Shown: positions 42,200 through 53,399, counted from the first letter of the stretch. The stretch: 64,000 nt of DNA from CAMDTE01 sp034679985 (GCA_034679985.1 JAXITR010000001.1:62001-126000); one strand, 5' to 3'. The notes: generated from the letters alone by a model not told the origin. A program made the numbers and translations.

Positions 42200-42227
42200 T
42201 TGGATTAGAATACAATTTATAAATTTG
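42200..42227 (+). promoter_or_regulatory. Promoter for the Panacea-type HTH gene (TTG-N17-TAAATTTG)
   Basis: A -33 TTG (42200-42202) and an exact -7 box TAAATTTG (42220-42227) at 17-base spacing, 4 bases before the GTG start. This is the best two-element promoter in the window. Confidence 0.7.
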
Positions 42228-42231
42228 TAGT

Positions 42232-43026
42232 GTGAAAAACGAAACCGAACAAAATCTTGGGGCGGCTCTTACCGCTTGGCGCAAAAAGTATGCACTATCG
42301 CAAGATCAAGTCGCTGGAATTATGGGGGTTGCACGGACGGCTGTGGTTCAAATTGAAGGCGGAGGAAGGCAGTTAGGTTTGTATGAAGCGCGCGCCTTGG
42401 CACACTACTACGGCATTCCCTTGGATGCCTTGTTCTTTCCGCCTTCCGAAACGGACAATCGCACAGGACTTTTGAACGAACCCACAGCGACCTATGCGCC
42501 TGTTCTCCCATCGGAACGAACGGTGTCTGCTTGGAATCCGGCCGCTTTCGCAGAGGCCATACTCTTCCTATTGGAATCAATCGGGCCTGCTAACGGTTTG
42601 AACGAATCGACGGCGCTCCTATTAGCCTATTTGTCTGATTTCGAACACTACGCGCGATACGAGACCGGGATTACGGGAGCCAAATACCTCAAAACGGGTC
42701 CCTCCACTTTAACGCTTTCCAACCGAAAAGTCTTGGATGAGTTGTACGCCAGCGGGCGCGTGCAACGTCTTGCCGATGGTCCAAACAAAGGTGGTTCTGC
42801 GCGGTTGCTTGCATGGGATCAGGCCAACCCGCGGCTGTTAATCGGTACTGCTTTTTGGGTATTATCCAACACTGCCCGGCGATTTGGCCATTTTTCGCCT
42901 GAAGAACTTAGCGCACTCGTGGAAACCGACGTGCCCTTAAAAGGAGCCGCCATCGGCTCTGAGCTCAACTACGAGCTGGCTTTTTACCGGTTACCGCCTT
43001 TTTATTCGCCCATTCATGAAGAATGA
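42232..43026 (+). CDS. HTH protein with Panacea (DUF4065/SocA-type) antitoxin domain
   Basis: A 264-residue protein. Residues ~8-65 form an XRE helix-turn-helix (YALSQDQVAGIMGVARTAVVQIEGG). The rest matches the Panacea/DUF4065 domain found in versatile antitoxins: an ALLLAYLSDFEHYARYETGITGAKYLKTGPS block (in order) is the family signature. In PanAT systems such a protein neutralises a toxin from an adjacent gene and represses the operon. The next frame starts inside the last 11 bases of this gene, typical of a toxin, but it runs into lepA. GTG start preceded by a strong promoter. Confidence 0.85.
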   Translation: MKNETEQNLGAALTAWRKKYALSQDQVAGIMGVARTAVVQIEGGGRQLGLYEARALAHYYGIPLDALFFPPSETDNRTGLLNEPTATYAPVLPSERTVSAWNPAAFAEAILFLLESIGPANGLNESTALLLAYLSDFEHYARYETGITGAKYLKTGPSTLTLSNRKVLDELYASGRVQRLADGPNKGGSARLLAWDQANPRLLIGTAFWVLSNTARRFGHFSPEELSALVETDVPLKGAAIGSELNYELAFYRLPPFYSPIHEE

Positions 43027-43122
43027 CCTTTGGCTTGCCGATCCCCGTTTTTTGAAGGATATCAAACGCCACGAACGCAAATGGAAAACGGTATCGAACG
43101 CGAGCCCTCTAAATGATCCCGA

Positions 43123-44915
<1,793 letters not shown>

Positions 44916-44919
<4 letters not shown>

Positions 44920-46124
44920 GCGAATAAGGAACGCAGACGGTGCAGTAAAGGTTCTATATCAGTGAGGCGAAGGGTTCCAACGGAGAGGCGGAACCAGGGG
45001 CTGGTGGCGGAGGCGCCGAAGGCGCCGAACGGCACCAGGGCGATGCCGGCGTCGTTCAGTAAACGAGCGGTGGCGTTGGGCAAATCCACCCGCACGGACA
45101 AATAAATGGCTCCTTGCGGGGCAATGGAATCCACGGGGAGACCTTCGGCCTTCAAGGCTTGGAACCCGGCGTGGAGCGCCAACAAGCGTTCCAGGGAAGC
45201 CTTTTGAATCACCCGAACGTCCTGATCCGCCTGCGGAGTCCCCAGGTAACGCGCCACCGCCACTTGTTCGGGCTTGGGAGCCCATGCGCCCAAGTGGCCC
45301 AGGAGGGTTTTCATTTTGGCGATCAGGGGAGCAGGACCCACGGACCAGCCCACGCGTACGCCCGTGGCGGCAAAGCTCTTGGAAATGCCGTCCACGTACA
45401 CCGTAAACTCCTTCATTTCTGGGCGCAGGCCCACCGGATGCACGTGCGCGGTGTCGTCGCCGGTGAGGGTCCAGTACATTTGGTCGTACAACACGAGAAC
45501 CGGGCGTCTGCCGCTGTTGGCCCGACGTCGGTTTTCCTCCAGCACGGCGTCGCACAAGGCGCCCAAACCGTCGGCCGTAAAGACCGTTCCGGTGGGGTTC
45601 AAGGGCGAGCACAAAGCCAATAAACTGGCGGTTTCCAAGGTGGGAAGAACCTGTTCCGGCGTGGGCATGAAGCCGTTTTCCGGCAGCGCTTCCAGTTCCA
45701 CGGGGGTTCCCCCCACGAGGTAGGTGTAGTGGTTGTTGTTCCAACTGGGCACGGGGTACACCACGTGTTCGCCCGGATTCACCCACGCTTGGTAAATGGC
45801 GTAGATCAAAGGCCTGCCGCCCCCGGCCACCAGAACTTCGGTGTTGGGGTTGCACGGCAACTGCAAAGCATCCGCGTACCATTGGGCAATGGCGGCCCGA
45901 AGCGGCGCAATGCCGTCCGCAGGTGGGTAGTTGGTTTCGCCCGCGCGGTAAGCCGCTTGAATGCCTTCGGACAGTGCCTCAGGCAACGGGAAAACCGCGG
46001 GATCAAAGTCGCCAATCGTTAAATTGAGGATGTCTTTTCCCTGCGCTTTGAGCGCGTTGATTTCTCCAGCGAGTTTGATGATCTCGCTGCCAATCAAATG
46101 GGCGGCTTTGTTGGATACTTGCAT
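44916..46124 (-). CDS. Class I/II pyridoxal-phosphate aminotransferase
   Basis: A 402-residue PLP enzyme, probably of the aspartate/aromatic aminotransferase fold. The substrate-binding SPLNPTGTVF block, the VLYDQMYW cofactor Asp/Tyr pair and the PLP lysine in VDGISKSFAATGVRVGW are visible. The specific amino acid substrate cannot be read from sequence. It lies directly upstream of lepA with a 4-base overlap. A TACCTTTG promoter box lies 18 bases before the start. Confidence 0.93.
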
Positions 46125-46142
46125 GGCGTTCTAATGAAGGTG

Positions 46143-46150
46143 CAAAGGTA
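46143..46150 (-). promoter_or_regulatory. Promoter -7 box TACCTTTG of the aminotransferase-lepA operon
   Basis: Exact TAnnTTTG match on the minus strand, 18 bases before the aminotransferase start codon. No clear -33 TTG at ideal spacing. Confidence 0.55.
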
Positions 46151-46210
46151 CCAAATCCCTGCCGGACGGCCTTGGAGAATTGAGTGCCACGGTAGACACA
46201 ACCGGCGCAC

Positions 46211-46246
46211 CAAAAAAAGAGGCCGCCTCGTGCGAGGCGGCCTCTT
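46211..46246 (-). terminator. Intrinsic terminator after the S46 peptidase gene
   Basis: Perfect 14-bp stem (46217-46230 with 46233-46246, two-base loop, so a few pairs open in practice) followed on the minus strand by a run of T. It lies 47 bases after the peptidase stop. Confidence 0.92.
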
Positions 46247-46293
46247 AAAACAGGGGCTGCGCGGCCGCTGGGGGCCGCAAACCGTACATTCGT

Positions 46294-48447
46294 TTACTTC
46301 ACCAACGTCATCTCCTGCACCAGGTGACCGGCGCCGGCGTACTTGTCGATGATGAACAAAACGTAGCGGATGTCGCACGAGATGGTGCGCTGCAGCTGCG
46401 TTTCAAAGAAAATATCGCCGCTCATGGCTTCCCAGTTGCCGTCGAACGCCGTTCCAATCAACTCGCCGCGGGCGTTGATCACCGGAGAGCCGGAGTTGCC
46501 GCCCGTGATGTCGTTGTTGGAAATGAAGCCCACGGGCAATTCGCCCGCTGCGTTGGCGTAGATGCCGTAGTCCTTGGCGTCGTACAGCGCCTTCAGTTTG
46601 GCGGGTACCTCAAATTCTGGGTTGCTGTTGTCCATTTTCTGCATCACGCCTTCCAGGGTGGTGTAGTGCTTGAACGTCACGCCGTCTTTGGGCTGGTAGC
46701 TGCCCACCTTGCCGTACGTCATGCGCATGGTGGAGTTGGCGTCTGGCGCCCACTTCTTCTCCGGCATCATTTCGCGTACCGCAGCGGACCACTGGCGGTA
46801 GGCCAATGCCTTCTTGTCTGCCGTTGCCTTGCGCGCTTTGGCACCGCCCGTGCGGATATCCCAAATTTGCTTCATGGCCTGGCCCAACAAATCGCTCTCA
46901 ACAGACGCCAACGTGGGATTGGCCGCCCAGGCCTCGTAGCGTGCAGCGTCGGTAAATACCGATGAGCTGTACACTTTTGATGCAAAATTCGCAAACGAAC
47001 CGTGCTCGGCGTTGACTTTAGTCAGGAAGGCAGGAAGTTGGTCTGCGGGAACGTTTTTCGCCCACATTTCCCACAAAATGGCCATCATTTCCTGGTCCGA
47101 CGCCGCGTGGAACTCCGCAAAAAATCCGGCTCCACCCTCTTTCAACGATGCGGCCAATTTGGCTACATCGTCTGCGGAGGCATCTTTCTTCAACATGGCC
47201 AAACGGCGGTAGGCGGTCAAGGCCAACATGGGGGCCGCAGGGCCGCGCAAACCGGCTTCGTTCGCATAGACGTCGCCCACCACGGTGGGGTCAGACTCCT
47301 GATAGGACTCCGCCAACAACTGCATGGTGTTGCCGTACTTCGCTTGGCGTGCGGGGTCTTGCGCCACCCACGTGCGGAAACGGTTTTCCAAAGCGGCCTT
47401 CTTGTCGAAAACCTTGTTGTTTTTGAGCTGCTCGGTTTGGCCGATGAAGTACTTCCAGTAGTTGGCGGTCTGCGCGTAGTTTGCGGACAACATGATTTCC
47501 ACCTTCTTGTCCGCATTCATGTACTTCTTCATGGTCTTGAGCTTCGCGTCGCGAATGGTCACCACCGTGGGGTTGTACTTGTCGATGGCCTGCTGCACGC
47601 CCCACGAGCTGAGGTAGCGGTTGGTGCGGCCTGGGTAACCAAAAACCATGGTGAAGTCGCCGTCTTCCACGCCGCGCAAGCTCACGGGCAAGTGGTGCTT
47701 GGGCTTCAAGGGAACGTTGGCGGGATCAAAGCCCTTGGAAGGGGTACCGTCGGCGTTCATGTACACGCGGAACATGCTGAAGTCGCCGGTGTGGCGGGGC
47801 CACATCCAGTTGTCGGTATCGCCGCCGTACTTGCCTACGCTGCTGGGCGGTGCGCCCACCAAACGCACGTCGTTGAAGGTGTTGTAGACAAACAGGTAGA
47901 ACTCGTTGCCGTGGTAAAAGGACTCCACCGACGCGTTGTAGGTAGTGCCTTCGGTTGCTTTTTTGGTCAATTCAGACGCTGCTTTGGCGATGGCCGCGCG
48001 GCGCTCGTCTTCCGACATGCCGGCCGTCAGCTGGGCGTTGATTTGTGCGGAAACGTCTTCCATGCGCACCAAAAAGGCCGCGTACAAACCGGGGTTGGGA
48101 AGCTCTTGCTCCTTGTTCATGGCCCAAAAGCCGTCGTCCAAGTAGTTGTGTTCCACCGTGGAATGCGTTTGGATGGCGTCGTAGCCGCAGTGGTGGTTGG
48201 TCAGCAACAAGCCCTGCGAAGAAATAACTTCGCCGGTGCAAAATCCGCCGAAGGAAACGATGGCGTCCTTCAGGGAGCCGTGGTTTACGTCGTACAGATC
48301 TTTGGCGGACAACTTCAGTCCGGCCTTGCGCATGTCTTGGTAGTTGAGCTTCTGCATCAAGAGCGGAAGCCACATGCCTTCGTCGGCCCGAACGGCCGTG
48401 GGCAATGCCAGGACCAGGGCGAGTAGGAGGGAGAGGAATCTTTTCAT
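46294..48447 (-). CDS. S46 family dipeptidyl peptidase, DPP7 type
   Basis: A periplasmic exopeptidase of 717 residues that removes dipeptides from oligopeptide N-termini. A signal peptide (1-21, ending VRA) precedes the catalytic histidine in TNHHCGYDA (85-86) and the catalytic serine in GGNSGSP (Ser652). The residue 18 after the serine is Gly670 in FDGNWEAM; glycine at this site marks DPP7 (hydrophobic P1), while arginine marks DPP11 (acidic P1). The start at 48447 is preferred because a 203-residue upstream extension lacks any family character. A TAACTTTG box lies 6 bases upstream. Confidence 0.95.
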   Translation of the reverse strand: MKRFLSLLLALVLALPTAVRADEGMWLPLLMQKLNYQDMRKAGLKLSAKDLYDVNHGSLKDAIVSFGGFCTGEVISSQGLLLTNHHCGYDAIQTHSTVEHNYLDDGFWAMNKEQELPNPGLYAAFLVRMEDVSAQINAQLTAGMSEDERRAAIAKAASELTKKATEGTTYNASVESFYHGNEFYLFVYNTFNDVRLVGAPPSSVGKYGGDTDNWMWPRHTGDFSMFRVYMNADGTPSKGFDPANVPLKPKHHLPVSLRGVEDGDFTMVFGYPGRTNRYLSSWGVQQAIDKYNPTVVTIRDAKLKTMKKYMNADKKVEIMLSANYAQTANYWKYFIGQTEQLKNNKVFDKKAALENRFRTWVAQDPARQAKYGNTMQLLAESYQESDPTVVGDVYANEAGLRGPAAPMLALTAYRRLAMLKKDASADDVAKLAASLKEGGAGFFAEFHAASDQEMMAILWEMWAKNVPADQLPAFLTKVNAEHGSFANFASKVYSSSVFTDAARYEAWAANPTLASVESDLLGQAMKQIWDIRTGGAKARKATADKKALAYRQWSAAVREMMPEKKWAPDANSTMRMTYGKVGSYQPKDGVTFKHYTTLEGVMQKMDNSNPEFEVPAKLKALYDAKDYGIYANAAGELPVGFISNNDITGGNSGSPVINARGELIGTAFDGNWEAMSGDIFFETQLQRTISCDIRYVLFIIDKYAGAGHLVQEMTLVK

Positions 48448-48453
48448 AGGGAT

Positions 48454-48461
48454 CAAAGTTA
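48454..48461 (-). promoter_or_regulatory. Promoter -7 box TAACTTTG before the S46 peptidase
   Basis: Exact TAnnTTTG match on the minus strand, 6 bases before the start codon. This placement also supports the start at 48447 over the longer open frame. Confidence 0.55.
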
Positions 48462-48522
48462 AGGTGCAAATGCAAACGGAGGTATTGGAGCTCCGGGGGC
48501 ACCTTCCGTACCTTGGTGCGCC

Positions 48523-51012
48523 ATGATTGTACACCCTGCCCCCAGCCACCAGCCCGCGGTGCGTCCCAACCGCGCCCAAACCGCTACCGTTGCCAACGGA
48601 ACGGTCCGCATCGCCACCGAAAACGGCTGCCAACTGCTCGTTTCTGCGGTAAACGACGGGGTTCTGCGCCTTCGCTTTTCGCCGGATGGGCAGGAACTTC
48701 CGGATCATTCGTACGCCCTGGACCCGGGGGCTTCCCGGTCGCTGGGAGCAACCGAGGCATCTTCGCACTGGACGGAGGATTCTGTGCAGGGAATCTTGCA
48801 CACGGCCGGCGCGCAGTGGGTGGTCCAAAAGGACGGATTGGCTTGGGCCTTGAGTACCGAAAAAGGCGAATTGCTGGCGCAAACGGACACGGGTTTCCAC
48901 GCGAAGCCGGACGCGCAAAACGGCGGTTTTACCTGCGGCCTGGGCTTGCGCAGCAGCAAAAACGAGCGGTTTTACGGCCTGGGAGACAAGGCCGGGCGCC
49001 TCAACCTGAAGGACCAGTGCCTGGTGCATTGGAACACCGACGCCTTTCGCTACCAAGCGGATACGGATCCTTTGTACAAAACCGTGCCCTTTTACATTGG
49101 CTTGAACAACGGCAAAGCCTACGGGGTGTTTGTGGACACCCCCGCCCCCACCCGGTTTGATTTTGGGGCCGGACGCGCGGACGCCGTGGACCTCACCGCC
49201 GCCACCGACGAATTCAATCTGTACTTGATTGCCGGTCCGGATCTTCTGGACGTGGTGCGCCGCTACACCCGCCTGACCGGACGCACCCCACTTCCCCCCC
49301 TATGGGCGCTGGGCCTGCACCAGTCCAAATGGGGCTATGCTTCCCACGGCGAAGTGGTGGGCCTTGCGGAAACCTTTCGCCGCCACCGCTTACCGTGCGA
49401 CGCGCTGTATTTGGACATCGACTACATGAACGAGTACCGCGTCTTCACGTGGGATTCGGATCGATTCCCGCAGCCCCGAGCCACGGTCAACGAACTTCTG
49501 ACGCACGGCATCCGAACCGTCGCCATCCTGGACCCCGGGGTAAAAATAGACCCGGACTACTCGGTGTACTCCGAAGGGCTGGAGCGCAACGTCTTCTGCC
49601 GCACGGCCGACGGCGCCCTGGCTTCCGGCAAGGTGTGGCCCGGGGAATGCCGCTTCCCGGATTTCACCCACCCCGATGCCCGCGCTTGGTGGGCCGACCG
49701 GGTGGCCGCCTTCGCGGAAGAATCCGGCATTCACGGCCTGTGGAACGACATGAACGAGCCCGCATTGATGGGCGTTTCCAGCAAAACCCTTCCGGAAGGG
49801 GTTCGGCACGACGCAGACGGCAACCCCTGCTCGCACCGCAAAATCCACAACGCGTACGGCATGCAGATGGCGCGCGCCACGCACGACGGGCTGCGCCAAC
49901 ACGCCCCCAACGCACGTCCTTTTGTGCTCACGCGCGCGGCCTTCAGCGGCACCCAACGCTACGCGCTCTCCTGGACCGGGGACAACACCGCCTCGTGGGA
50001 ACACCTTTCCGTGGCCAACCGCCAAGTGCAGCGCCTCAACCTCTCCGGCATGGGCTTCACGGGATCGGACATCGGGGGTTTCATTGAACAGCCCGACGCG
50101 GAACTTTTTGTGCGCTGGGTGCAGTTGGGGTCCTTTCATCCCTACTGCCGCATCCACAGCTCCGGCCACCACGGCGATCAAGAACCGTGGAGTTTTGGCG
50201 CGGACACCCTGGCGCACGTTCGCTTTGCCTTGGAGGTGCGCATGACCCTCCTGCCTTATTGGTACACCGCCTTTTGGCAGCAAGCACAAGACGGCACGCC
50301 CGTCCTGACTTCCTTAGTGGCCGCAGACCCCAGCAATCCCCAAACCCACCACCGCGAGAACGAGTTTCTGGTGGGTTCGCACCTGCTGGTGGCGCCCGTG
50401 GTGGAGCCCAACCGGCGCGCGCAGCGCGCCTACCTGCCGCAGGGTACTTGGTACGCGTGGGAAGATTCCCAAACGTTTGTGGGCCGCGAAGAACATCCGG
50501 TGGCAGCGCCCCTGCACCGCATTCCGCTGTTTGTGCGCGCCGGCGCGTGCATCCCGCGCTACCCGGTGCAGCAACACGTGCACGAACGCCCGGTAGAAGA
50601 ATTGGTTTTGGACGTGTACGGCCCCGCAGACGGCGAAACCGTTCGCTCGCAAGGCTATTTTGATGCCGGCGACGGCGTGCCGGAATCCGGCACCGCCCTG
50701 CCCCACGAACTCCGAACTTGGACCACCGAAGCACACGCCTCTAATGGATGGACGCTGCACCAGGAGTGCTCGAACCATTCGTTTTCGTCGTTTTCCTCCG
50801 TCCGACTTCGGGTATTTGGCGGTTCCACAGACACCCCTCCTTCCGCGGTGTGCGACGGCCTCCCGGTGCACTTTGTGCGGGCAAACGCCGCCTGGGTTTC
50901 CGAACCCCGCACCGACGCCTTGGACCCCACCGAAACCGGGGTTTCCAACGACGGTACCGTGTGGACGGCGGAACTGCCGTCCTCATTTACCCGGGTAGAC
51001 TTCAGCGCCTGA
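48523..51012 (+). CDS. Glycoside hydrolase family 31 alpha-glucosidase
   Basis: An 829-residue enzyme cleaving terminal alpha-glucosyl or related residues. The nucleophile is Asp409 in LWNDMNEP, and the acid/base is Asp487 in WTGDNTASW; YLDIDYMNEYRVFTWD, HQSKWGYASHGEV and GSDIGGF are further family blocks. A galactose-mutarotase-like N-terminal domain, a DUF5110-like C-terminal part and a final beta module follow the barrel order of the family. I see no signal peptide, so it is probably cytoplasmic. It is divergent from the S46 peptidase. An imperfect box TACCTTGG (48509-48516) lies 6 bases upstream. Confidence 0.95.
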   Translation: MIVHPAPSHQPAVRPNRAQTATVANGTVRIATENGCQLLVSAVNDGVLRLRFSPDGQELPDHSYALDPGASRSLGATEASSHWTEDSVQGILHTAGAQWVVQKDGLAWALSTEKGELLAQTDTGFHAKPDAQNGGFTCGLGLRSSKNERFYGLGDKAGRLNLKDQCLVHWNTDAFRYQADTDPLYKTVPFYIGLNNGKAYGVFVDTPAPTRFDFGAGRADAVDLTAATDEFNLYLIAGPDLLDVVRRYTRLTGRTPLPPLWALGLHQSKWGYASHGEVVGLAETFRRHRLPCDALYLDIDYMNEYRVFTWDSDRFPQPRATVNELLTHGIRTVAILDPGVKIDPDYSVYSEGLERNVFCRTADGALASGKVWPGECRFPDFTHPDARAWWADRVAAFAEESGIHGLWNDMNEPALMGVSSKTLPEGVRHDADGNPCSHRKIHNAYGMQMARATHDGLRQHAPNARPFVLTRAAFSGTQRYALSWTGDNTASWEHLSVANRQVQRLNLSGMGFTGSDIGGFIEQPDAELFVRWVQLGSFHPYCRIHSSGHHGDQEPWSFGADTLAHVRFALEVRMTLLPYWYTAFWQQAQDGTPVLTSLVAADPSNPQTHHRENEFLVGSHLLVAPVVEPNRRAQRAYLPQGTWYAWEDSQTFVGREEHPVAAPLHRIPLFVRAGACIPRYPVQQHVHERPVEELVLDVYGPADGETVRSQGYFDAGDGVPESGTALPHELRTWTTEAHASNGWTLHQECSNHSFSSFSSVRLRVFGGSTDTPPSAVCDGLPVHFVRANAAWVSEPRTDALDPTETGVSNDGTVWTAELPSSFTRVDFSA

Positions 51013-51020
51013 GCTACCCC

Positions 51021-51317
51021 TTAAAAGGTAACGCCCAACGTAGCCACGCCCAGGCGTCCATCGCCCGGCAAAGCGCCCGGCCCCGGATACCCCCCCGCGC
51101 GCCACGTGAAGTAACGGACGTTGGTTGCGTTTTGCACCCCTATTTTGAGGTAAACCGATGGGCTAGGTTTGAATTGAGCGCTGATATCCAGTAGGTTGTA
51201 ATTGGGAATTCGCCCAACGGTGGCCGCGGCATTGGGGGCCTTGGTGTTGGCCGCAAAACTAATGTTCAAACCACTTTTCACGCAACCCAAATCAAAAAAA
51301 GTATGCCCGTAAAAGGC
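51021..51317 (-). pseudogene. 3' remnant of a FecA-like TonB-dependent receptor
   Basis: The last ~98 residues of a TonB-dependent receptor barrel in an open frame: AFYGHTFFDLG, then GRIPNYNLLDISAQF, IGVQNATNVRYFTWRAGGYP and the terminal GDGRLGVATLGVTF, which resembles the C-terminus of ferric-dicitrate (FecA-like) receptors. Signal peptide, plug and most of the barrel are missing. Similarity fades at about 51318, where the 3' end of the AAA ATPase gene begins, so the 5' part appears replaced by that gene. The remaining piece should be non-functional. Confidence 0.8.
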
Positions 51318-51319
51318 GG

Positions 51320-52471
51320 TTATTGCGGAGCGCCGTCGGCCAGAAAATCATCCAAAAGGGACGGCGTCACCCAACCCGTTTCCGCTTCTGGGTAAGCGGC
51401 CTCAAAGGCCTGCGACCGCTTGGGACGCGCTTTGTCGTTCCATTTGCACTCCCAAGCTTTCAGGCTTCCAGCAGTTCGTTCCACCCAATCCCACTCCACT
51501 CCGTCCTTGGTTCGCCAAAAAAACTGTTCGGCGGATTGACCTCGATGAAGCAGCGCTTTTCTCCGCTCCGACAACGCATAATTTTCCCACAAGGCACCAA
51601 CGTCCTTCCGCATTTCCAAGGGACGGAGGTCGCCCAAGACCGCATTGCGGATGCCGTTGTCGTAAAAATAGACCTTCTTGGCGCGCTTGAGCTCGGACCG
51701 CAAGTTGCCGCTGAAGGCGCCCACGCGAAATACCACGTAGGCCTTCTCCAGCAAATCGATGTAGCGCTCCACCGTTTTTGCGTCCAACCCCGCTAACTGC
51801 GCCAATTCGTGGTAGGACACCAACGATCCTACTTGAAAGGCCAAAGCGCGCACCAGCTTGACCAGTGCCTCCGGCCGCAAGACGGAATCTACCGCCAAAA
51901 TATCGCGATACAAGTAACTGTCTGCGAGGAGCTTCAATCGGTCGTCGCGCCAATCCGACGCCAACACTACCTCCGGGTAGGCGCCGTACACCAACCGCTC
52001 GGGAAGCATCCGTTGCTCCTGCAGAACCCCAAAGTGTGCTTGCATTTCTGCGCGCGAAAAAGGCAACAACGTGAATTCCCATTTGCGACCGGTGAGGGAC
52101 TCGTTCACCGCGCCAGTCAACAAAACGGACGAACTTCCGGTGAGGAAAACCTGAACATTTGGGAAAAAGTCCACCACGCGCTTGGCGATTCGGCCTACCT
52201 CCGGAATCAGTTGTGCTTCGTCGATCACCAGAAAACGCTTTCCGCGCAAAGCCACTTCCCACCGGTCCGTGTTGAGGCTTTGAAGCCACCCCGACGTGTC
52301 TGGGTCGTCGCCCGTCAGCCACAACGCCTCCGCATTGGAGCCCACCCAACGTTTGCAAAGCGACGTCTTTCCCACTTGACGAGGACCGGTCACCACGACT
52401 GCTTTCCCCAGGAAAAAACGCGCTTCTGCTCGCTGGAACAAAGTTCGCTCAATCCAGTTTTTTGCTTCCAT
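51320..52471 (-). CDS. AAA ATPase with DUF4143 domain
   Basis: A 383-residue protein of the AAA_14-DUF4143 type. Walker A is GPRQVGKTS near residues 30-38, Walker B is FLVIDEAQLIPE, and the arginine-finger region GSSSVLLTG follows. The C-terminal DUF4143 part ends in a nuclease-like WEW..VERTAGSLKAWECKW patch. Such genes are scattered, move between genomes and have no settled function. It sits between a receptor remnant and a haem-oxygenase-fold gene, and its upstream region carries a long inverted repeat and a repeated half (52485-52548), likely an operator. Confidence 0.9.
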   Translation of the reverse strand: MEAKNWIERTLFQRAEARFFLGKAVVVTGPRQVGKTSLCKRWVGSNAEALWLTGDDPDTSGWLQSLNTDRWEVALRGKRFLVIDEAQLIPEVGRIAKRVVDFFPNVQVFLTGSSSVLLTGAVNESLTGRKWEFTLLPFSRAEMQAHFGVLQEQRMLPERLVYGAYPEVVLASDWRDDRLKLLADSYLYRDILAVDSVLRPEALVKLVRALAFQVGSLVSYHELAQLAGLDAKTVERYIDLLEKAYVVFRVGAFSGNLRSELKRAKKVYFYDNGIRNAVLGDLRPLEMRKDVGALWENYALSERRKALLHRGQSAEQFFWRTKDGVEWDWVERTAGSLKAWECKWNDKARPKRSQAFEAAYPEAETGWVTPSLLDDFLADGAPQ

Positions 52472-52484
52472 AACGCAAAAATAA

Positions 52485-52548
52485 CGATATTTTAGGAATT
52501 GAATCCTAAAATATCGCGATAAAACAGGAATTGAATCCTAAAATATCG
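52485..52548 (-). promoter_or_regulatory. Long inverted repeat and direct repeat upstream of the AAA/DUF4143 gene
   Basis: Arms CGATATTTTAGGA (52485-52497) and TCCTAAAATATCG (52504-52516) are perfectly complementary with a six-base spacer. A 23-base part of it (52494-52516) recurs exactly at 52526-52548, 32 bases on. The unit starts 14 bases before the ATPase start codon and covers its promoter region. No copy is seen at the gene's 3' side. Confidence 0.85.
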
Positions 52549-52574
52549 GGATTATTAAAATCGGAGGGACTGGA

Positions 52575-53399
52575 CTACTTCGCAGGAAGGGCCGCCAAAA
52601 TCGCGTCCCAAAGGGCGCGTCGGGCCGCCAATGCTTCCACCACCGTGTCTTCTGCCTCCGCCCACTTAGCGTCGTCGTCCCCGCACACGGCATGCATCAT
52701 GCGCAAGGCCGCCGGGCCGTGCTCGTCGCCGTCCAGCTCAATGTGCCGGTCCAAATAGTAGATGAAGGCGTCAAAGGTTCCGGGGTGGTTGCGGTGCAGT
52801 TCGCGCACCAATTCTGTAAACATGTCCGGAATCAGATCTTCGCGTCCAAACGTGAAGGACGCCATGATTTCGTGCAACTTGCCGCGCTTGATGATGCGTT
52901 CGGTGGCGCGCAAAAAAGCCAGCTGGGCTTCCGGCACCTCGGCGGTATTGTAGCGCAAAACGTCCCGCAGGGAAAAGCCCCGCTGCAGGGTTTGGATGAA
53001 GTGCACCACCGGCCGCGTGTTGGCGCCCGCTTGGCGCATGGCGTCCAGGTACAGTTCGTAGTGGCTGGCGGGTTGGCCAAAGGGGTCCACGTCCGACTCC
53101 TCGCCCAAAACAATCTCGTTGATCAACCGACGCGCCGCTTTGTGTTTGGTGGGGACCCAAGCAGTTTCCACGCTCGTCAAGGACGCCTGAAGCGTTTTGA
53201 GCAAGCTCATGAAGTCCCATACGGCAAAGACGTGGTGCTCCATAAACGTTTGCACGTCTTCAACGCTGCGCAGTTGGGCGTACAGCGGATGACCAATGAC
53301 TTCGTTGCGGACCGCATGCATGCGGCGCTGCAACGAAAGCAGGCGGTAGTCTACGGGGGTTGCTGGGGCAGCGGTTTCGGCAGCAAAGGGAGCACTCAT
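52575..53399 (-). CDS. DUF3050 family protein, haem-oxygenase-like fold
   Basis: A 274-residue helical protein of the DUF3050 family, related to haem-oxygenase-like di-iron enzymes. The sequence is helix-rich with conserved His and Glu positions fitting a di-iron site (HHVFAVWDFMSLLK, NEIVLGEESD, HYELYLDAM, YYLDRHIELDGDEHG). The reaction is unknown; relatives oxidise fatty acids, amino acids or other small molecules. Its stop is 63 bases from the first half of the operator of the ATPase gene downstream. It follows the DUF2480 gene after a 17-base gap. Confidence 0.85.
   Translation of the reverse strand: MSAPFAAETAAPATPVDYRLLSLQRRMHAVRNEVIGHPLYAQLRSVEDVQTFMEHHVFAVWDFMSLLKTLQASLTSVETAWVPTKHKAARRLINEIVLGEESDVDPFGQPASHYELYLDAMRQAGANTRPVVHFIQTLQRGFSLRDVLRYNTAEVPEAQLAFLRATERIIKRGKLHEIMASFTFGREDLIPDMFTELVRELHRNHPGTFDAFIYYLDRHIELDGDEHGPAALRMMHAVCGDDDAKWAEAEDTVVEALAARRALWDAILAALPAK

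Noticed and set aside
48448..49056. A 203-residue N-terminal extension of the S46 peptidase
   Set aside because: It overlaps the opposite-strand GH31 gene, lacks family similarity and would bury the signal peptide at 48447.
52485..52548. The repeats considered as attachment or insertion-flank sites for the ATPase gene
   Set aside because: Copies occur on one side only; nothing similar lies at the ATPase 3' junction (51290-51325). An operator is the better reading.
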